Shown here piece after piece: positions 7,415 through 14,394 of a stretch of 47,220 nt of DNA. Each line of letters opens with the position of its first letter. The first letter of the stretch is position 1. The translations under genes were made by a program, and so were the position numbers. The notes under the pieces are model-generated. The model was not told the DNA's origin. It searched no databases and saw only the letters and a program-made list of their open reading frames with translations. Origin of the DNA: Gemmatimonadota bacterium (GTDB taxonomy: Bacteria > Gemmatimonadota > Gemmatimonadetes > Gemmatimonadales > GWC2-71-9); assembly GCA_003223395.1 (NCBI GenBank), contig QHUZ01000042.1, positions 1-47,220 of the forward strand. Reading direction: 5' to 3'.

Positions 7415-8367
7415 GCCATCGCCTCCTCGACGAGCGCACCGGCCAGCACGCGCTCGAATAGCAGCCGCCGTACCGGCGGCGGGTGGACCTCCATCGCGAC
7501 GCGCACAAACGAGCCCTTCGGATTCAGCTTCGTGCGGCCTCGGCTCTGCCCATCGTCCAGGTCGACCACCAGCCGCAGATCGCTGAAGGTGAGCACGTCG
7601 GGTTGGAGGAGGTACGCGATGGCGAGGACGTCGTTGATCACCGCACCGTCCAAGCCCTCCTGCTTCTTGTGAAACTCGACGTAGAATCGCAGTGCATCGT
7701 GCAGCCAGGGTGTGTGCTGCGCGAGCCGTTCGACTTCAGTCCCCCTGATCACGAGCTTGCGCGTCACGTCCAGCCCGATCATCTCAGTCGGGATCTCGGC
7801 GGCGAGCACTGTCGCGAGTGCCTCGGGATCGCACCACGCGTTGAACTCCGAGAAGCGCGTCTGATTCCCCGCCGCTTCGATGTTGCCGATCATCGCGACG
7901 TGGCGGCTGACCTTGTCGTGCACCAGCCCGGGATTCGCGCGGAGCACGCGCGCCAGACTGGTAGCGGGGCCGAGCGTCACGAGGGTGACCGGCTCCGGCT
8001 GAGCGGCGAGCAGCCGCTCGAGCGGGCGGACGTAGTCGAGGATCACCCCCGCGGGCGGCACCTCGGCGTAGCCCAGACCGCTCGGGCCGTGCGTGTCGTC
8101 GGCCACCTGGAGCTGCCGTTTGAGCGGCCGGCGGGCGCCGATGCCGAGCGGCACGCGAACCGGCTGTTTCAGCTTCCGGAGGATCTCGACGGCGTTGCGA
8201 TAGGCGTTCTCGACCACGGTGTTGCCGTAAGAGATCGAGATCGCGCGGACATCGAGCTCAGGGGAATTGAGAGCAAGAAGTAGCGCCAAACAATCATCGA
8301 TCCCGGGATCGGTGTCGATGATTATTGGGAGCGGGGAGCTGGGAGCGGGGAGCTGAGGCTCGGGCAC
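7411..8367 (-). CDS. Inosine/uridine-preferring nucleoside hydrolase family protein
   Basis: 318 residues. The Ca2+-binding signature D-T-D-P-G-I-D-D is at residues 18-25, followed by T-L-G-P-A-T-S-L and the ribose-binding E-F-N-x-W-C-D-P-E-A. Near the C-terminus the family normally has H-D-P-L-A-V-A-Y; here it reads N-D-V-L-A-I-A-Y, so the leaving-group His is Asn. Hydrolysis of N-ribosides is therefore likely but specificity may differ. The only usable start is GTG 8367; its first residues (PEPQLPAPSSPLP) are encoded by a heptamer repeat (8327-8354). A GAGGAG lies 13 nt upstream, at the end of the preceding gene. Confidence 0.85.
   Translation of the reverse strand: MPEPQLPAPSSPLPIIIDTDPGIDDCLALLLALNSPELDVRAISISYGNTVVENAYRNAVEILRKLKQPVRVPLGIGARRPLKRQLQVADDTHGPSGLGYAEVPPAGVILDYVRPLERLLAAQPEPVTLVTLGPATSLARVLRANPGLVHDKVSRHVAMIGNIEAAGNQTRFSEFNAWCDPEALATVLAAEIPTEMIGLDVTRKLVIRGTEVERLAQHTPWLHDALRFYVEFHKKQEGLDGAVINDVLAIAYLLQPDVLTFSDLRLVVDLDDGQSRGRTKLNPKGSFVRVAMEVHPPPVRRLLFERVLAGALVEEAMA
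8327..8354 (-). repeat. Perfect 14-bp tandem duplication (GGAGNNG heptamers) at a gene start
   Basis: GGGAGCGGGGAGCT occurs twice without a mismatch at 8327-8340 and 8341-8354. Each copy is two heptamers of the same GGAG-type unit seen at 3341 and 42419. It encodes the first residues of the nucleoside hydrolase, immediately before the conserved I-I-I-D-T-D-P-G. Confidence 0.85.
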
Positions 8368-8384
8368 GCTCTAGGTTAGGCTCC

Positions 8385-10280
8385 TCACTTCGGAAGTGCA
8401 AACGCGATGATTGCGTCTCCCGTCCCGAACGGGCCGCCGCCCCCGGCGGCGATGACGACGAACTGGCGTCCGCCTGCCTCATACGTCATCGGCGTGGCGC
8501 GCGCGCCCGCGGGAAGATCGGCTTTCCACAGCTCGCGGCCCGTCTCGACGTCGAACGCCCGGATCGCGTGCTCCAGCGTCGCGCCGATGAAGACCATTCC
8601 ACCCGCAGTCACGATCGGACCGCCAAGATTTAGGGAGCCCGGGAAGCCGCCCATCGTTCCCAGCGGGACGTTCCAGGCGATGCCGCCCGTGCTGAGGTTC
8701 ACCGCGACCAACGCGCCGAACGGGGGCGGCGTGCAGGGCAACCCAGTGGGACCCAGGATGATGCGCCGGCGCATGAGGTACGGCGTGCCGCGCATGTTGG
8801 TGTACTCAAAGTCCGTCATGCCGCGTGCCGCATCCACGGTTTTGGAGCTGTCGAAGTTGAAGCTGTGCGCCACGAAGAGCTGCACCATGGCGGGGACGCG
8901 ATTGACGGGCACCACGGCAAGACCGTGCCTTTCATCTATAGCCACGCCGCCCCAATGGGCGCCGCCGATGTTGCCGGGCTGTGAGATCGTCCCCCGCAGG
9001 CTGGGCGGCGTAAACGGTCCCTCGTTGCGCAGCGCCGCCAGGATGTCGTGGCAGGCGGCCTTGGCCTCAGGTGTAGGTCCCCAGGCGTCCGCCGCGGAAT
9101 ACTGCAGTGGCACAAGCGGCGGGGTGACGAGCGTAAAGGGTTGCGTCGGTGATGCGACTTCGCCTGGCACGCTGCTCGCCGGGACCGGCCGTTCCTCTAC
9201 CGGGAAGATCGGCGTCCCGGTCGTTCGGTCGAGGATGTACAGCATCCCGGACTTCCCGGTCTGGATGACTGCAGGGATCCTGGCGCCATCGTGCGTCACG
9301 GTGACGAGCGTGGGCGGCGCGGCGTTGTCGAAGTCCCAGAGGTCGTGGTGCACGGTCTGGAAATGCCACACGACCTTCCCCGTCGATGCGCGCAGCGCCA
9401 CGATCGAGCTGGCGTAGCGGTCGTCGCCCAGGCGCATGCCGCCGAAATAATCCGGTGCGGGACTCGACGTGGGAAGGAACACGAGATCGCGCTCGGGATC
9501 TACGACAATGACGGACCAGACGTTGGCAGCGCCGACGATCCGTGCGGCGCCGTTCTGCCACGTCTTGAAAGCCGGATCAGCCGAGTCCTGGGGTACGGGA
9601 TCGAACGTCCACGTGAGCGCCCCGGTGCGTGCATCGAACGCGCGCACTTCGCCGCTCGCCGGCGCCAGGTTGGTGTTGTCCGCTACCGCCGATCCGGTGA
9701 TGACGAGGTCTCCAATGACGGCAGGAGGAGACGTCACCTCATAAAACGCGAACTCGTCCGGCGCGGCTCGCAGTCCCTTCCGGAGATCGACAACGCCGCC
9801 CGAGCCGAAGCCCGCGCAAGGCTTTCCTGTCGGCGCATCGAGGGCGATGAGCCGCGCGTCGATCGTCGCCGCGATGATGCGCCGGGCGCAGGACGTGCCG
9901 GCAGCCGCGCGGCCGTCCCTCCAGAAGCTCACGCCGCGACTCGCGAAGTCGCCGTAGCCGCGATGCGGGTTCACGCCCGCGTCGTAACGCCAGCGCTCCG
10001 TTCCCGTTGCGGGATCGAGCGCCGCGACGATGCCCGTGGGCGTGATCACGTACATCGTCCCGTCAACGACGATCGGCGTGACTTCGAGCGACGGCGGCCG
10101 GTGCGACATGCTCGACATGTCGGGCATGCCGGTGTGATACGTCCACGCGACTTGCAGCTGCGCGACGTTGCCACGCGTGATTTGCGTGAGCGGCGAAAAG
10201 CGCGCACCGCCGGGATCGCGGCCATACGCGGGCCATTCTCCCGGTGCCTGCAGGCTAACGATGAGCAGCAGAGTCAGCAT
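8385..10280 (-). CDS. Periplasmic PQQ-dependent (glucose-type) dehydrogenase
   Basis: 631 residues with a short secretory leader and an eight-bladed quinoprotein propeller. Signature stretches are the start W-P-A-Y-G-R-D, the repeated A-L-D-P-A-T-G-T-E-R-W blades, and W-H-F-Q-T-V-H-H-D-L-W-D-F-D, which is typical of membrane glucose dehydrogenase. It lacks the five N-terminal membrane helices of E. coli Gcd (about 800 residues), so it is probably a soluble periplasmic or loosely attached form passing electrons to quinone or cytochrome. Substrate (aldose or alcohol) is inferred. No pqq biosynthesis genes are present here. It overlaps the upstream lipoprotein gene by 26 bp. Confidence 0.85.
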   Translation of the reverse strand: MLTLLLIVSLQAPGEWPAYGRDPGGARFSPLTQITRGNVAQLQVAWTYHTGMPDMSSMSHRPPSLEVTPIVVDGTMYVITPTGIVAALDPATGTERWRYDAGVNPHRGYGDFASRGVSFWRDGRAAAGTSCARRIIAATIDARLIALDAPTGKPCAGFGSGGVVDLRKGLRAAPDEFAFYEVTSPPAVIGDLVITGSAVADNTNLAPASGEVRAFDARTGALTWTFDPVPQDSADPAFKTWQNGAARIVGAANVWSVIVVDPERDLVFLPTSSPAPDYFGGMRLGDDRYASSIVALRASTGKVVWHFQTVHHDLWDFDNAAPPTLVTVTHDGARIPAVIQTGKSGMLYILDRTTGTPIFPVEERPVPASSVPGEVASPTQPFTLVTPPLVPLQYSAADAWGPTPEAKAACHDILAALRNEGPFTPPSLRGTISQPGNIGGAHWGGVAIDERHGLAVVPVNRVPAMVQLFVAHSFNFDSSKTVDAARGMTDFEYTNMRGTPYLMRRRIILGPTGLPCTPPPFGALVAVNLSTGGIAWNVPLGTMGGFPGSLNLGGPIVTAGGMVFIGATLEHAIRAFDVETGRELWKADLPAGARATPMTYEAGGRQFVVIAAGGGGPFGTGDAIIAFALPK

Positions 10281-11628
10281 GGATTTCCCTCGTAATGGTT
10301 TCGCGCAAGCGCTGGAACTCGGTCTCTCCGCCGAACCCGAAGATGCGCTCGATTATGCGTCCCCGCTTGTCGAGCAGCACCGAGTACGGCAGCCCCCGGT
10401 AGTGATAGATCTCTTTCATGCGGCCGCGGCCCACCAGAATTGGGAACGGCGGCCGGAACTCGGCGACGAACGCGCGCATCTTGCCTGGGTCCACGTCGTC
10501 GGAAATCGCCGCGATGTCGACCTGGTCGCGTGGGAAGCTCTTGTACAGCTCCGCCATGTGCGGGAACTCTTCGCGGCACGGCCCGCACCACGATGCCCAG
10601 AAATTGACGAGCGTGATCTTGCCGCGATAATCGTCGAGCCGCACCGGCTTGCCTGCGAGGTCGGGCAAGGCGAAGGCGGGCTCGAACAGATCGCGCCCGA
10701 GTGTGGGGGTCTGCGCCAACAGACGCTCGGGGTCGAGGACGCGGATCGTACCACGGTGGTCCACCGCGACGGCCGTCGCCCGCGTCCCGAGGGCGCGAGT
10801 CGTGACGATGCGGCCACTCGTCGGGTCCAGCACGTCGAGACGCAGGCGCGTCGCCGCCGAATCTTCGGCCCCGAGCGCGTAGAGACGTCCATCCGGCCCG
10901 ACCGACACGGCGATGTTCACCATGGCATACGCGACCCCAATCTCGCGCCGCTTCGGAGGCAGGAAATGCGGATCAGGCTCCTCACGGAACAGTCCACGTT
11001 GGGTGCGCCACACCGTCGCGCCGGTCGCGTCGAGCTTCAGGATCTCGTCGCGCACCAGGGGGGCGAAATAGATCGAGCCGTCCGGCGCGAGCGCGACGGC
11101 TCCCGCGTTCGCGAGCTGGGCCAGGTAGGCGACCTCGGGGACGTGGGTGACACCCAACCCGCGGCTCGGGCGGCCGAGCGTGTCCAGGAGCCACAGCAGC
11201 GGTTGGCTGCCATCCTCGCCGACGAACTGAACCAGGTAGGGAGAGCGGGCGGCGATGATCCGATCATCTCCGGTGGCGTTCAACGAGGCGGGAAACGGGC
11301 TTGGCCACTCCCGCACCGGCCTACCCGAGGTGTCGAACACGACCCCTTCGCCGGTGCGCTCCGTGACGAGCAGCCGCCCATGGAGCGCCGCGACGGCGAT
11401 GGGCGTCGCGAGTCGCGGATCGGCGATCGTGCGCACGACGTGCAGCGTGCCGTCGAAGCCCACGAGCCGGCTGTGGTCGGGGTCGGGCGCCCACGAGAGG
11501 GTACCGACGCGGGCCGCGGGGGAACGGCCCAGGAAGAGGAGGGTGAATCCGCTGGGGGCGGGATGACAGGCGGTGAGGGCCACTAATCCGAGCGCCGCCG
11601 CTGTCCCCGCCCCCGGCGGGCCGCGCAT
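10255..11628 (-). CDS. Lipoprotein with propeller-like N-terminus and TlpA/redoxin C-terminus
   Basis: 457 residues. The leader ends in a lipobox (L-V-A-L-T-A-C). Residues about 40-310 look like a six-bladed NHL/6-bladed propeller (repeats such as V-A-L-A-P-D-G-S-I-Y, V-S-V-G-P-D-G-R-L-Y, V-A-V-D-H-R-G-T). Residues about 320-450 are a thioredoxin fold with W-C-G-P-C (Cys348 and Cys351), preceded by L-D-D-Y-R-G-K as in TlpA/ResA. It is probably a periplasm-facing disulfide reductant. The ATG at 11628 overlaps the stop of the upstream gene (TGATG); the open frame continues upstream but that part is arginine-rich shadow sequence. Context links it to maturation of neighbouring periplasmic proteins (inference). 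Confidence 0.82.
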   Translation of the reverse strand: MRGPPGAGTAAALGLVALTACHPAPSGFTLLFLGRSPAARVGTLSWAPDPDHSRLVGFDGTLHVVRTIADPRLATPIAVAALHGRLLVTERTGEGVVFDTSGRPVREWPSPFPASLNATGDDRIIAARSPYLVQFVGEDGSQPLLWLLDTLGRPSRGLGVTHVPEVAYLAQLANAGAVALAPDGSIYFAPLVRDEILKLDATGATVWRTQRGLFREEPDPHFLPPKRREIGVAYAMVNIAVSVGPDGRLYALGAEDSAATRLRLDVLDPTSGRIVTTRALGTRATAVAVDHRGTIRVLDPERLLAQTPTLGRDLFEPAFALPDLAGKPVRLDDYRGKITLVNFWASWCGPCREEFPHMAELYKSFPRDQVDIAAISDDVDPGKMRAFVAEFRPPFPILVGRGRMKEIYHYRGLPYSVLLDKRGRIIERIFGFGGETEFQRLRETITREIHADSAAHR

Positions 11629-12011
11629 CAGGTGGCGGCTGCGATCGTCTTGATCTCGATCGTGTGCATGCCGTGTTCCATGCGATGGACGCCGGTGACT
11701 TTCACCTGCGTCTCGGCGAACGGCTCGAGGCGCGCGTTCTGCGGGTCCGCGGCCTTGGAGCTGACCGGCATGTAGATCGTGCCGTCCGAGCTCAGAATTG
11801 CGAGCGCGACACCCACCTTGGCGCACGCGGCGGCGCACTGTTTGTGTCCGGCGCCGGAGGCGCCCATGGTGGTGTAACAATTGACGTCGATCACCTGGCC
11901 GGTGAGCGTCATGTCGTTGCCGGCGGTCGCCGCGGGCTTCGGCTGTTGGGCTGCGAGCGGCAGCGCGCAGATCGCGAGCAACGCCCCAGTTGCGAGAGTT
12001 CGCTTCAGCAT
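11628..12011 (-). CDS. Small secreted protein with three conserved cysteines, function unknown
   Basis: 127 residues. A clear signal peptide (MLKRTLATGALLAICALPLA, then AQQ) is followed by a compact beta-rich domain beginning L-T-G-Q-V-I-D-V-N-C-Y. Three cysteines stand in the pattern C-x14-C-x3-C, with G-H-K before the second; the end is V-T-G-V-H-R-M-E-H-G-M-H-T-I. It may be an OB-like periplasmic fold binding metal or forming a disulfide. I do not recognise a named family. The start is fixed by GGAGGTG 4 nt before the ATG. It leads the operon that includes the TlpA lipoprotein, which could reduce its cysteines. Confidence 0.75.
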   Translation of the reverse strand: MLKRTLATGALLAICALPLAAQQPKPAATAGNDMTLTGQVIDVNCYTTMGASGAGHKQCAAACAKVGVALAILSSDGTIYMPVSSKAADPQNARLEPFAETQVKVTGVHRMEHGMHTIEIKTIAAAT

Positions 12012-12070
12012 CGTGCACCTCCGTGATAATGGTAAGGACATTACGTCCGAAGCCTGATACCCGGAACGGC

Positions 12071-12076
12071 TATATT
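12071..12076 (+). promoter_or_regulatory. -10 box (TATATT) of a probable leaderless mRNA
   Basis: CGGCTATATTGGGG places TATATT 8 nt before the ATG at 12085, with no Shine-Dalgarno between. The surrounding bases closely resemble CGGCTATTAT upstream of 2547 and CGGCATATTGGGG at 21135-21147. No consensus -35 is visible. Confidence 0.45.
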
Positions 12077-12084
12077 GGGGCCCC

Positions 12085-12471
12085 ATGAATGAGACCTTTC
12101 GAGTCCTGATCGACACATTCGGCAAGGGCTGGGAGCGGGGCGACGTCGAGGTCATCTGCTCTGTCTTCACGGAGGATGCCGTCTTTCTCGAGACGCCATT
12201 CAGCAGTCCTGACCGCGGGATGGCGGCGATCCGGGCGTATTGGAAGGACATCCCGCTGTATCAGGCTGAAACCGACTTTTCCTCAGGGGAGATCTACGCC
12301 GCGGGACCGTGGTTTGCGACGGAGTTCCGCTGCACGTTCCGACGCCGCAGGACAGGGGAACAGGTCGATGCGCGGGGCGCCATCTTTTGTGAGACGAAGG
12401 ACGGGAAGATTTCGGAGATGAGGATGTACTGGCACCGATATGCTGGCGGTCGGGAGGAACCCAAGGCTTAG
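12085..12471 (+). CDS. NTF2/SnoaL-like fold protein
   Basis: 128 residues with the cone-shaped NTF2-like pattern: N-terminal helix (F-R-V-L-I-D-T-F-G-K-G-W-E-R-G-D), then F-T-E-D-A-V-F, R-G-M-A-A-I-R-A-Y-W, and C-terminal strands ending I-S-E-M-R-M-Y-W-H-R-Y. The family includes ketosteroid isomerases, polyketide cyclases and ligand-binding proteins; no catalytic assignment is possible. It has no signal peptide, so it is cytoplasmic. It is monocistronic, divergent from the secreted-protein operon with 73 bp between. Confidence 0.8.
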   Translation: MNETFRVLIDTFGKGWERGDVEVICSVFTEDAVFLETPFSSPDRGMAAIRAYWKDIPLYQAETDFSSGEIYAAGPWFATEFRCTFRRRRTGEQVDARGAIFCETKDGKISEMRMYWHRYAGGREEPKA

Positions 12472-12504
12472 GACATGCAAAGACTAGGCAACAGACGCAC
12501 CGCG

Positions 12505-12525
12505 GTTCACGGTCCACCGTCAACG
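12505..12525. repeat. Three 7-bp units GTTCACG/GTCCACC/GTCAACG between convergent genes
   Basis: Three consecutive heptamers of a GTYMACS type, also forming an imperfect inverted repeat (GTTCACGGT against ACCGTCAAC, one mismatch). They start in the 48-bp space after the NTF2-like gene and run 6 bp into the end of the phosphatase gene. The arms are too close for an obvious RNA terminator hairpin. Confidence 0.5.
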
Positions 12526-12984
12526 GGACAACCCGCTCGCATACCCCACCGCGATCTCCATGAGCTCAGCGCTGCGGAGGCCAATGCTCATTGCCAAATC
12601 CACTGCGTCCTCCTGCTCCATCTTTTTGTCGATCATCAGGTAAGGAATCAACGCTGCTGACGTTCGGTTGCCGCTCGAGCAGTGCAGTAGCGCCCTTCGT
12701 CCTTCCAGTTTCTTCAACGCCTCATGCATCTGTTTCATTGTGTCGGTCGTGACGGCCCCGTGCACGATCGGAACGCTGATGTATTCGAGCCCAGCCGCGC
12801 GCACGGTGGCCGGCTCGTCGAAGGGCCTGGGCTCCATCGGATCGCGATTGTCGAGCACGACCTGCCCACCGGCGGCCTTGAAGGCTCTGAGCTGTTGCTC
12901 GGTTGGCTGACCGCCGGTAATCCAGCCCGACACAGGCTCGGCGGCATTTGGAAGACCGGCAACCGCGTCGAGCAGCGCAGACAC
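12520..12984 (-). CDS. Beta-lactamase-hydrolase-like / dual-specificity-type phosphatase
   Basis: 154 residues with the Cys-dependent phosphatase loop H-C-S-S-G-N-R-T (Cys102 nucleophile, Arg107) and an N-terminal segment V-S-G-W-I-T-G-G-Q-P-T-E-Q-Q-L. This N-terminus is typical of the BLH/DUF442 group that also occurs fused to sulfide-metabolism hydrolases. It is cytoplasmic, with no leader. The substrate is unknown; the group includes phosphatases and proteins implicated in sulfur metabolism. It begins with GTG directly after the TAG of the upstream gene, so it is the last gene of the TonB receptor-GH144 operon. Confidence 0.78.
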   Translation of the reverse strand: MSALLDAVAGLPNAAEPVSGWITGGQPTEQQLRAFKAAGGQVVLDNRDPMEPRPFDEPATVRAAGLEYISVPIVHGAVTTDTMKQMHEALKKLEGRRALLHCSSGNRTSAALIPYLMIDKKMEQEDAVDLAMSIGLRSAELMEIAVGYASGLSR

Positions 12985-14394
12985 CTAGGGAAGCCATCCA
13001 CCAGTAAACCCGGCGCGCTTGAGTCCTCGAATGATGTGCGGATTCGTCCGCATCACGCGCCACACGAAATCAGTCCGGAAGTTCTCGACCATCGCCAGAA
13101 TCGGTCCCTGATCGATGCCGAGGTAATCGACGTCGAACCAGCCAAGATTCGGATCCACGCTGCCGACCTCCTGCTGGCCGGCGGCGGTGAATGTGGGATT
13201 GAAGGCGTCGAGGAAGCCGTAGGTCGAGAAAAGATGATTGCCGTACGTGGTGCGCATCGCGAGCAGCGCCGGAATCGTAAACTCGGGCGCAAATGGCACA
13301 GCACCGCCGACGGCGGTGGCGCAGATCGTGCCATCGTCGCGCTCGTCGCCGAGGGCGACGCCGCGGGCTGAGTAGGTGTGGAACTGCCGGCTGCGGCCGG
13401 CGAGCGTGAGCGTCTTGTTCGCCGGACCGTCGCAGGCGGTCAGGCCCCAGACGTTGCGGGTGTAGCCGCGCCAGCCGCCCGGGTTGGCGATCGCGTACGC
13501 ACGTTGAGAGAGCGTGGCGCGGCGGGAGTTCTCGAAGTAGTCGATCCCGCGGTTGCGCATGTAGTCGTCCGCGATGCCCCGGAAATCGATCCACACGTGT
13601 GAGTACTCGTGACCGAACAGCGGCGCGAACTGGACGAAGCTCTGGCCGTAGTACGTGCCCCACTGATAGCCACCGACCCAGGCATTCCAGGTTGTGGTCG
13701 AGTCCACCGGGTGTGTCGGTGACGCAATCGCGAGGATGTTGAGGATCATGCCCTCGTTGTAACCGATCCACCGGGCGTTGAGAAAGCCGCTCTCCGGATG
13801 CCAGCCCATGGTGACCCCAGGCGCACCGGCCTGAGCCCATTGCCAGTCCACGCGGAAGTAGATCGAATCGGCGAGTGCGCGGATCTGCTGCTCGGTCGTG
13901 TCGCTGTGATCGTAATAGCTCTGCGCGAACAGGATGCCGGCGAGCAGCAGCGAGGTGTCGATCGTCGACAGCTCGACCGTTTGGAAGCGGCGGCCGGTCT
14001 GCATGTCGAGGAAGTGATAGAAGAAGCCGCGATAGCCGGTGGTGTTCGGGCCGGCCGAGTCCTGCGGCGCGGTCCAGAAGAACTGCAGCGTTTTCAGCGT
14101 GCGATCGGCCGCCTGCGCGCGGGTGATCCAGCCGTGCTCCGCGCCGATCGGATAGGCGGTCAGCGCGAAGCCCACGGCGGCGATGCTCGAGAATGAGGGC
14201 GTGGGCCAGCGGTCGGGGGTGAGACCGTTGCCGGGCGGCGTCAGGTCCCAGAAGAAGTTGAAGGTGCGGTGCTGCAGGGTGTCGAGAAAGGCGGCCGTGT
14301 CTGGCGTGACGCCCGGGCCCCCGGAGTTACCGGCACAACCTCCGAGGGCCAGGGCGAAGACGACGGCGGAGACGCGAGCGTGGTTACCGATCAG
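12985..14394 (-). CDS. GH144-like glucoamylase-family lipoprotein (probable beta-1,2-glucanase), CTG start
   Basis: About 469 residues of the Glycoamylase/COG5368 family: R-T-F-N-F-F-W-D, T-L-Q-F-F-W, G-W-H-P-E-S-G-F-L, R-W-I-G-Y-N-E-G-M, F-G-H-E-Y-S-H-V-W. Characterised GH144 members of this family are endo-beta-1,2-glucanases. The first conventional start, GTG 14175, begins in mid-domain. Upstream the same frame runs without a stop through a leader (V-S-A-V-V-F-A-L-A-L-G-G-C-A-G) with lipobox to 14394, but contains no ATG, GTG or TTG. CTG 14394 overlaps the receptor's stop as CTGA, so I place the start there. It is probably a periplasm- or surface-anchored lipoprotein. The assignment as a beta-1,2-glucanase is inference. 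Confidence 0.75.
   Translation of the reverse strand: MIGNHARVSAVVFALALGGCAGNSGGPGVTPDTAAFLDTLQHRTFNFFWDLTPPGNGLTPDRWPTPSFSSIAAVGFALTAYPIGAEHGWITRAQAADRTLKTLQFFWTAPQDSAGPNTTGYRGFFYHFLDMQTGRRFQTVELSTIDTSLLLAGILFAQSYYDHSDTTEQQIRALADSIYFRVDWQWAQAGAPGVTMGWHPESGFLNARWIGYNEGMILNILAIASPTHPVDSTTTWNAWVGGYQWGTYYGQSFVQFAPLFGHEYSHVWIDFRGIADDYMRNRGIDYFENSRRATLSQRAYAIANPGGWRGYTRNVWGLTACDGPANKTLTLAGRSRQFHTYSARGVALGDERDDGTICATAVGGAVPFAPEFTIPALLAMRTTYGNHLFSTYGFLDAFNPTFTAAGQQEVGSVDPNLGWFDVDYLGIDQGPILAMVENFRTDFVWRVMRTNPHIIRGLKRAGFTGGWLP

Noticed and set aside
11629-12018. Upstream extension of the TlpA lipoprotein to 12018
   Set aside because: The extension is Arg/His-rich, overlaps the signal-peptide protein in another frame, and would bury the lipobox leader that starts at 11628.
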